From assembly GCA_011947345.1 (NCBI GenBank), contig JAAVTG010000246.1, positions 92,891-156,890 of the forward strand: DNA of 64,000 nucleotides, read 5' to 3'. Below the pieces are notes generated by a model. The model was not told the DNA's origin. It worked only from the letters and a program-made list of their open reading frames with translations, and ran no database searches. Source of the DNA: Phytophthora quininea (Eukaryota; Oomycota; Peronosporomycetes; Peronosporales; Peronosporaceae). This document shows, piece by piece, positions 55,990 through 64,000 of the stretch. Numbering within the stretch: position 1 is the first letter of the stretch; every line of letters begins with the position of its first letter. The position numbers were made by a program, and so were the translations under genes.

Positions 55990-58900
55990 TTATTTCGCAT
56001 CATCCTCTTCCTTCTTCTCCTCGCCATCCGTCGGGCTGTAGCCGCTCGCTTGCGGGTTATAACCCTCCGTCGGGTTGTATTCCGGTGAAGCCGGACTATA
56101 GCTAGGCGAGGTCGGGCTGTAAGCTGGCGACGTGGGACTGTAAGCCGGCGATGTCGGGCTGTACGCGGGTGAAGTCGGAGAGTACGCGGGCGACGTTGGC
56201 GAGTACGCGGGCGATGTCGGCGAGTATGCTGGTGACGTCGGAGAATAAGCTGGGGACGTCGGGCTGTATGCAGGAGACGTCGGCGAGTATGCAGGCGTGT
56301 AGGCCGGAGAGGTGGGGCTGTAGGCCGGACTTGTTGGACTGTAAGCTGGAGACGTCGGACTGTACGCGGGAGATGTCGGCGAGTATGCAGGTGACGTCGG
56401 GCTGTACGCTGGCGAAGTCGGACTGTAAGCCGGGGATGTCGGGCTGTAAGCCGGAGATGTCGGGCTGTAGGCTGGCGATGTCGGCGAGTAAGCAGGAGAC
56501 GTCGGACTGTAGGCCGGGGATGTCGGGCTGTAAGCCGGAGACGTAGGCGAATACGCCGGCGACGTCGGAGAATACGCTGGAGACGTCGGCGAATATGCAG
56601 GCGATGTTGGACTATAGGCCGGAGACGTCGGGCTGTAAGCTGGAGACGTCGGGCTGTACGCGGGCGAAGTCGGACTGTATGCAGGCGACGTCGGGCTGTA
56701 CGCTGGAGATGTCGGGCTATACGCTGGTGACATCGGGCTGTACGCCGGGGACGACGGGTTGAGCGGCGAAGCAGGGCTGTGTGCCGGCGACGCAGTCATG
56801 AAGCCTGGAGATGCCGGGCTTGCCATCGGCGAAAAGGCACCAGCAGCCGGTGAGAAAGAGCCGCCGCCAGGGCTGAACGGAGAGGAAGCCGAAAAGCCAG
56901 GCGTCGATGCAAATGGCGTTGCCATCGGCGTGCCCGGCCCCTGGTCTGGGCTCCTCCACTCGTTGTCAAGGCCCTGCATAACTTGCTGAATTTCCGAGGC
57001 TTCGTATTCGATAGCGTTTGCTAGCTTCTTGGCGTCAAGCACCAAGTCCATGAGGCCCGTACCGAGAGGTGCCAACTGGCCGAGCATCACATTCTCAGAA
57101 ACACCCGTCAGTGGGTCTCCCTCGGAAAACATCGCAGCATCCATCAGAATCTCCACCGTCTCCTCGAATGAACAACGCACAAGAGGCCCAGAGTCATCGC
57201 GGTTAATACCGTGACGAGTAATAGCCATCAGGTGACCACGGAATGTCATCACATCACACAAACAGGCCAAGTGGCGGTAGTTCACATAAGCGCCATCGAA
57301 AGAAATCACCTGACGGATTTCGTTCAGAAGCGCACGACGAACAGCCTCGATACCAAGAACCTGAATAATCTCAACGATATCGTTGGAAATCGTTCGAGTC
57401 GCGTCCACCTGCGGGTAGCACATCACATCCAGCAGGTTCGTTCCATCTGTATCTAGCATCCACTCGTTCATCATCTTAAATCCAACATCGTCAAACCAAT
57501 GCGTCGAGGGACCTTCGCGGATGTACACTTTCTTCACACCTTCGATACCGCGTAGCTTCATTTGCGTCAGCATATTGTGCTCCACACGCTTCAAGAACGT
57601 GTCATCCTCTTGCCCAACTGCAGTCTCGCCAGAGCGTTGTAGTTTCTCCTCTTCGTCGCTCATAATGCGAATGCGAAGGACCAGACGGTCTGCGTTATCA
57701 TCCGTGAAGATACATGACAGGTCCTGACCATATTCGGACTCCACTTGCGCGGCAATCTCACGCATTGTCAACTTCTTGTCTGCCATCATCTTCGGGTTTA
57801 GCTCGATGCGAAGAAGCCATGGAGAGCGTGCGATTGGCGTGTCTTCGTCAGGCATTTCGAAATACGTAGATACAAACTCCTGGTCCTCTTCAACGATTGT
57901 ATTCATCGGGTCCGGATCGTAGTAAATCGAAGTGTTTGCCGTCACGTCGGCCAATGTCGTGTACTCCAGCTGCGACTGAATAAACTTGGCTTTGTCGGCA
58001 TCATGCGCACAATCAGGTGTCAAGAAAATACGCAACGATGGCGTTCGCACATCCTTCGCGATGTTCATAATTTCTTTCAAGCGTGGCACACCTAGCGTCA
58101 CGTTCTTTGCGGACACACCGGCGTAGTGGAATGTGTTCAGCGTCATTTGTGTGGCAGGTTCACCAATAGATTGCGCACCAACCACACCAGCCATCTCGCC
58201 AGCAGACACCAAGGCGCTCGTAAACTTGGACTCAATCTCACCAAGAAGCCACTCGAAAGCCGTCTCCGTCAGGCGGTGCTCCAGAGTAACGCACTTGGAT
58301 GCTAGCGTTGATCGCAACAGAATCTGGAAGAACAATGTTGCATTCTCCTGAGCCTCGATACTCAATTTATCGTCTCCTTGGACGACAATGATCTTCTTGC
58401 AAAGCTCCTTCACGCCCTCAATAATGCGAGACGGGTGAAGGCTGGATGGCTTCTGCATATCAATGCTGAACAATTGCTGTGCATTTTCAACCAGCCGCCG
58501 AATATTCACCGGAATCTGGGCTGCATTGTCGGACTCCTGGCCTTGCCCGCGACTAGCCAAAATGACACGTAGATTGACGCGATCCTTCTGAAGCTGGGTC
58601 AGCTCCTCACGCAGCAGTTGCTGAGTACGCTGGTTTGTACGAATGTCTTTGATGATATCAGGCTCCAGGTATAACTGGTCTGGGCACTGCGGCACGCAAC
58701 CGAGATCTTCGCTCGAAGGATCGAAGACATATTTTTCTCAAACTGCACCTTGTTCAGTTTGTGTGACTCGAACCGCTGCTTCTCAACCCACACAGCATCC
58801 ATACCATCCTCGCCATACAAGAATTGAATAATTTCACCCTGTGAATTTCTCACTGTACCATCGTATCGTGCCATAACCGACTCCATAGCCTTCACAAGAC

Positions 58901-61700
58901 GACGCTGAATGTAACCCGTCTCGGCCGTCTTGACGGCTGTATCAATCAGACCTTCGCGACCACCCATAGCGTGGAAGAAGAATTCCTGTGGCGTCAGACC
59001 CTTCAGGTACGAATTCTCGACAAAACCACGACTCTCGGGGCCCAAATCGTCCTTGCCGTAGTGAGGCAACGTACGGTGATTGAAGCCATACGGGATACGC
59101 TTACCTTCAACGTTTTGCTGGCCCACACAAGCAATAATCTGCGAAATATTAATAAAGGAACCCTTGGAACCTGATGTCACCGTGGCCTTAATGTTGTTTG
59201 TCTCATCCAGACTGCCCTGTGCTTCACGACCAGCTTGATCACGTGCTGTGTTTAGAACGATATTAACGAGACCCTCAAACGACTCGACCATCGTTCGACC
59301 CGGCTGAGTCTCGAGTTTGCCCTTTTGACCACGCTGAACCAGGTCGTGCACTTGCACCTTGGCTTGGGTAATAATATCCACAATAGTCTTCAGAGTACCG
59401 ACATCGGCGATTGTGTCACTCACACCGACAGTAAAACTGCGGCCAACCAGCCAGTTGTTTACCAACTGCTGAATAGCACCTAACAATCGCTTCGTCTCCT
59501 CCGGACCCTTCTCAAGCATCGTAATGTGAATCAAACCACCAGCTGAAGAACCAATAATCTTCTTGTCAATGATACCAGCGAGCAGTTCACCCTGTTGGAT
59601 AATCACACGCGAATCGATAGGTGCCAACTCGGAGAACTTCTCAGAGCTCTTGTGCGTGGACGAAAACCCAGTGAAGTTGATCTGTGGGATAATTGTAGAG
59701 AACATCTGCTTGCCTGTCCAGATTGGCGTGTACTTGCCGAGCTCGCCCTTCTTGGGCACCAGGATTGCAGGTGCTGGCACTTTGCCATCCCAGTTTGAAA
59801 CCCACATCAACAGGTTCATAACAACATCCTTCTGGACGAAAATATCTCGCTTCGTAAACTTCTGTACACCCAGAAGCGAATCTTGCACAATACCCATGAC
59901 GGGTCGGTTGCTCTGCGGCGTGATAATCACCTTGTGCACCATCATCAGCTCCTGTGCTTCAGCACGGGCAGTCATTGACTGCGGAACGTGCAAGTTCATT
60001 TCATCACCATCAAAATCGGCGTTGTACGGAGATGTAACAGACAAATTCAAACGGAATGTCGACCAATCGAACACCTTCACACGATGTGCCATAATGGACA
60101 TCTTGTGAAGAGAAGGCTGGCGATTGAATAGCACCAAATCATCGTCCCGTAGGTGTCGCTCTACGATCCACCCGCACTTTAGCGCAAGATCCGACTTATT
60201 CTTGATGTAGCGTAAGTCAATGCGGTTTCCGTCTTCGCGAATAATGTATTTCGCTCCAGGGTGCTCCAGCGGGCCGTTGGCAATCAGCTGGTGCATGTAG
60301 TTCATATTGAACGGCGTCACACGTTCGGGCACGGTCAAATTCATTGCAATTGACCGCGGGACACCAACTTGGTCAATCTCAATGTTAGGATCGGCGGTGA
60401 TGACCGTTCGCGCGGAGAAGTCAACACGTTTCCCCATCAAGTTACCACGAATTCGGCCCTCTTTGCCACGTAGACGCTGTCGCAGCGTCTTTAGAGGTTT
60501 GCCGGAGCGCTGTTGAGCTTGCGGAAGGCCCGGCTGCTCGTTGTTGAGGAACGTAGCCAAATGGAATTGAAGCAATTGCTCGAACTGCTCAATAATATGG
60601 GACGGCTCTCCCTTGCGCACACAGTTCAACAGTGCGAGGTTCGCCTTGACAATAGACGCCAGATTGTGAGTCAAATCATCTTCACCACGCGCCATCCCAT
60701 CAATCGCCACAGAAGGCCGGACATGCGGTGGCGGCACCGGCATCAGCGTCATGATTAGCCAGTCCGGGCGAGCCCAGCGCGGGTCCAAGCCCAGCGCGTA
60801 GCAGCCCTCGTCCGAAATGTTCTTGAATATCGACAGCACCTTGGCAGCAGGCAAGTTCTGCTTGCGGTCTCCAGATCCAGGCACATCCTCCATCTGCTCT
60901 GGGAACTCCACAAGCAGCTTAATACCCTGTTTGCGGTACTTTGGTTGCAGACCACCACACCCGCCGTGACCGCCCTCTTTGGGCTTAGATTTGTCATCCA
61001 ATCCGCCCTGAAGGCCAATATTGAGATCCTCACGCATCTTCTCCATGTCTGCTTCCTCGCCGTACTCGCACATGCTCTTGTTGCTGCAGATCTCGTACAC
61101 CGCCTTCAGTCGGCGCTTGCCGTTTTGATCTTCATGGCCGATCGAAAGCGGTGGTCACGCTCGTCGCTCAGCACCTTGGAGCAGTGGAAGCACACGGAGC
61201 GCAGGATCTTCAGCACTTCCTTGATGAATCCCAGATGGTACATGGGCCTGGCCAGCTCAATGTGGCCAAAGTGGCCCGGACAGTCGTTCACTTTGCCCCC
61301 GCTGCCGCTGTACGTGCCTGCAATTGAGCACAAATACAACGTCAGTACAAGCGCACCAGCACAAGAACCCCCTTCCCCTCCTCCTTCTGCTGCTGCTAGT
61401 ACTCTAGAAGAGAGGGGCGTAGCTTTACTATGGGGAACAACACTACGTACAGTCGCAGGTCTTGCAGCGCGCGCGAAAGTCGCACGTGCCCATGCGCGGG
61501 TCTCCGATGCCGCCGATTACTGGGTGGCCGTTCAGATAGGTCTCTGGGCGCGAGATGCCGTCGGGGATGATGCGGTCGTTGACCTTGGTCTGCTTGGTCA
61601 CCGACATGGCGCGGATCTCCTCGGGGCTGAACACACCGAACTGCAGATACTTGACGCGGCGCAGGCGCGCGCTCGAGTACGAGAACTGCGTGGAAGACAT
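55990..61700 (-). CDS. RPB1: RNA polymerase II largest subunit
   Basis: Exon 1 is 61700-61447, exon 2 61307-55990, with a 139-nt intron (donor TAC|GTAGTG, acceptor TACAG|CGG), for about 1,857 residues. The N-terminal zinc site has CKTCDC and CPGHFGH, and the catalytic metal-A loop is [14 protein letters not shown] (near 60025). The bridge helix is near 58980 ([18 protein letters not shown]). The trigger loop is near 58140 ([13 protein letters not shown]). The protein ends in the CTD heptads. It is the catalytic subunit for all mRNA synthesis. One A is missing from poly-A runs near 61128 and 58732, each shifting frame; these are very likely base-calling errors in an essential single-copy gene. 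Confidence 0.96.
56085..56760 (-). repeat. RPB1 C-terminal domain: about 30 tandem 21-bp heptad repeats
   Basis: Tandem YSPTSPA heptads, with Ala instead of Ser at position 7 in nearly every unit, run from about 56760 down to 56085. There is one irregular unit (YTPA, near 56290) and degenerate ends ([12 protein letters not shown] at the start, [13 protein letters not shown] at the end). The CTD is the phosphorylation platform that couples transcription to capping, splicing and 3' processing. Synonymous codon differences between units argue against a recent expansion. Confidence 0.93.
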
Positions 61701-61945
61701 GGCTGGTTGCGGCGGCGCTTCCGCTCGGGGGCAGGGGCTCTACAGGCAGCGAAGGCACGGCCCGGGTTCCCTGACCAACACTCTCACTCGCTGCACTCAC
61801 CGAGCTTTCACCACCAAGCGGAGAGTTCGCAAGTGAGCAGCCATCCAAAGGGGAGTTACAGGGCGATATGATTGGTGAAAAAGTGTCGATTATTCTGATT
61901 GGCTAGCTCAAATATGTGACGTGTGAGAAAAGGCAACATCCTTCT

Positions 61946-63912
61946 TCACCTGAGCTCATTAAACTTGCGCACTTGCATTCCACCATCGCCACCCGGGTTG
62001 ACGTGCTCGGGCACCAAATCTCTGGCCAGCGTCTCGAGGTCCAGCGAGCTGCAGCTGCGCGAGCAGCGTCTCGTCGGCGAGATCGCCCCGCGAAGGCAAA
62101 CCCGAGCTGTCCAGGAACGCAGATATTCTACTCATTGATGGCGAATCTTCGTCCGCTTGGTTTGATGCTCCACGTCTCACAGTCGCTGTTTGATGCGTCA
62201 CGTGCGGCTTGAATGTGCATTCTTTCAGTTGCTGCTCCTGGGCCACTTTCTTTTCGCCGGCTACGCGCGTATCCCGCTTCTCGGCCCATAGCATACTGCG
62301 CTCGAAGAAGGCTACATTCGCCGCTCGGCTGCTTGGCTTCAGCGGATTGTCCAGCTGGTCCTCAAGGCCGTTCCGTGCCTTCTGGTAAAACGGGTTCCGG
62401 AAGGTGCACTCGGCCATCGCCAATGTCTCCTGCAACTTTTTCTGCTGGGAATGTTTTGCGTCGTTGCTGTGCTTCCACCGTAAATGTCGATCGTAGATTT
62501 CGGCGGCGAGCTTTGTATTGACGCGAGTTTGCACGGTGCAACCGCATTTTCCCTCAGGATCTTCTCGTCCACCACAGCAACCACATCGCGCTGGGCTTTT
62601 CGGAGTATGGTACTGCTTACGTTTTGCCGCTAGCTTGCGGCTTCGAGCACTCATCTTGGGTTCTTTCTGTATTGACGCAGCACCACAAAAAAATATTAGC
62701 GACCGACATTTTTATCTGCAGTGATGAACAACACCAATCTCACCCTCAGATTCTCGAAGTACTGTTCCCGCATATCGCCCAGAAGCTGCTGCTTCTCTTT
62801 GTATTGCTTCTCCATGGCGTACAGTCGTTTCACAGTTCCCTCAAAACATTCATTGTTACTTCGTTCGCGCTTGCTATTACGCGGGTGGGGTTCGTGGACG
62901 TTGCTGCTCCTTGCTGCGTCTCTCTTTTCGACAGCTGATAGAGACGTTCGTGCACTGATAACCTTGGTCGGCGTTGAATATTCACAGAGTGAGGTGCCAA
63001 ACGCGGCTCCACTCCCGACGTTTCCTGCCGCTCTTGAGCGCGCTTTCGTTCTTCCTGTTGATATTGGTAGATGAGGCCAAGCAAATGAAGGCGATCCTCA
63101 ACTTTGCACTGGGAAACGTCATCTTGTCTCTTTCCGCATAGAGACACTGAGCGTTTGCTCAACAGCGGTTTACCAACACAGGCCTCGTCTTGCCGAACCG
63201 TCTCGGCGTCTCGCATCCGGGCAAGCTTACTTTCCTTCTCGTATTTCCACGCCATCAGGTGGGAAATATTTCGCGGAATGCACTTGGATTCCTGTAAACA
63301 TGGCACTAAGTTAACCGTGGCAACTTGGGTACACTATGATCTCACTCAATATGTTCTACCCGATTGATTCGCGGCATCGGCACAGCATCAGAGTTTTTGA
63401 CGACGAGAGACTGCCGAAGCCTTTCCCTTTCTGCTCGCTCTTGTCCATAAACTGCTGCATGCGGGTGTGAAAATCAGGCTCGAAGGTCGCAGTCGCACTT
63501 CTCCGCAGAAGCTCCGCCGACGTCTTGCTGATCCGGATGCCAGACGAAAAGCTACCTGGGCAAATGTCTTTTCGGATGGCAGCTCGATGCATCCATTTGA
63601 GGAGTTGTCGCTCTGCTGTGTGTCCAGGCTATAGTGATAAACCGAGTAGCAGTCTTGATGCTTTAATGACGGCGGCAGTTGCAGTGGAGCCGTCGCCACC
63701 TCCAGACTGTCCTCAGGAGAGCCAATGGAGCAATCATCCGTAGGGCTCAATTCGGACGCAGCGACTCCGATGAGCTCCAGCAGTCGGTCGTTCCGCACGA
63801 CCGACTGCTGCGGCACGACTCGACCGGCTCGTCCTCTTCAGCTATCAGCATCTGCTGCAGGAGCCCCCGAAGAGCGAGCACCTGGTCATGGCCGTCGTTT
63901 GCCTCCATCCAC
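61946..63912 (-). CDS. Coiled-coil protein with repeated [ES]CTFxP motifs
   Basis: The model starts at ATG 63912 (MEANDGHDQVLALRGLLQQ) and ends at a TGA near 61946, about 590 residues. Two introns are supported: ~63365-63298 (donor CGG|GTAGAA, acceptor TTACAG|GAATCC, phase 0) and ~62750-62668 (donor AGG|GTGAGA, acceptor ATACAG|AAAGAA). Motifs TFEPDFHTRMQQF, ECTFRNPFYQKA and ECTFKPHVTHQ recur, as in several flagellate proteins of unknown function. A Cys-rich patch CGCCGG and charged helices separate them. Frame shifts near 63830, 63560, 63410 and 62840 need correcting. It lies in tandem with RPB1, upstream of its start by 246 nt. A flagellar role is a guess. Confidence 0.55.
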
Positions 63913-64000
63913 GCTGTATTAGCGTTTTTCGAAGTCGCCTTGAAGTTGCCACAATAGTCGGCTAAAAATATGGACCAATCGCAAACGAGTAGCTCGCTGC

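Noticed and set aside
56151..56546. Plus-strand open frame made of repeating Met/Ser/Cys units
   Set aside because: Antisense reading of the RPB1 CTD repeats.

Overview
The window is nuclear DNA of a eukaryote, most likely a Phytophthora-like oomycete. The signs are intron-poor GC-rich genes with short GT-AG introns (about 60-140 nt), a plant-pathogen GH12 glucanase, flagellate genes such as epsilon-tubulin, two start sites resembling the oomycete Inr core promoter, and transposons typical of oomycetes (Ty3 chromovirus, PIF/Harbinger, pogo, Crypton, and Fanzor-bearing Helitron-like units). Genus is an inference; no marker gene was compared.

Layout. 1-2.2 kb: 5'-truncated GH12 glucanase and a coiled-coil gene. 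2.4-7.6 kb: decayed Ty3 chromovirus and a Myb/SANT relic. 8.0-10.5 kb: Hsp110 chaperone. 10.7-19.9 kb: two Fanzor (eukaryotic TnpB) elements in inverted, head-to-head orientation around a 4.4 kb gene-poor spacer. 20.2-21.9 kb: dead pogo transposase joined to an OTU-like segment. 22.2-23.5 kb: Sm D2 and an F-box protein. 23.8-30.7 kb: a PH-NTF2-like-C2-MAP kinase fusion gene, divergent from a TPR/EF-hand-like gene. 30.8-38.9 kb: two malic enzyme genes in inverted orientation flanking a mitochondrial carrier and a YbeY homologue. 39.1-42.8 kb: ER DnaJ, epsilon-tubulin, a small gene. 44-45 kb: C2H2 zinc-finger protein. 46-53 kb: PIF/Harbinger, a LINE-like scrap and a Crypton. 54.6-63.9 kb: ZIP zinc transporter, RNA polymerase II largest subunit with its CTD, and a coiled-coil gene.

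How the genes relate. This is a core-gene segment with four transposon islands. Housekeeping pieces cover transcription and splicing (RPB1, Sm D2), protein folding (Hsp110, ER DnaJ), mitochondrial metabolism (malic enzyme with a presequence, carrier, YbeY) and signalling (MAPK fusion). The strongest points for follow-up are the paired Fanzor elements with a recognisable Helitron-type 3' end, the four-domain MAP kinase, and a near-identical tract shared by the two malic enzyme genes.

Quality note. At least ten otherwise conserved genes carry one or more single-base frameshifts, many in homopolymer runs. This looks like base-calling error, so 'pseudogene' is used only where stops or catalytic substitutions also exist. 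Intron boundaries were read by eye from GT-AG and frame.
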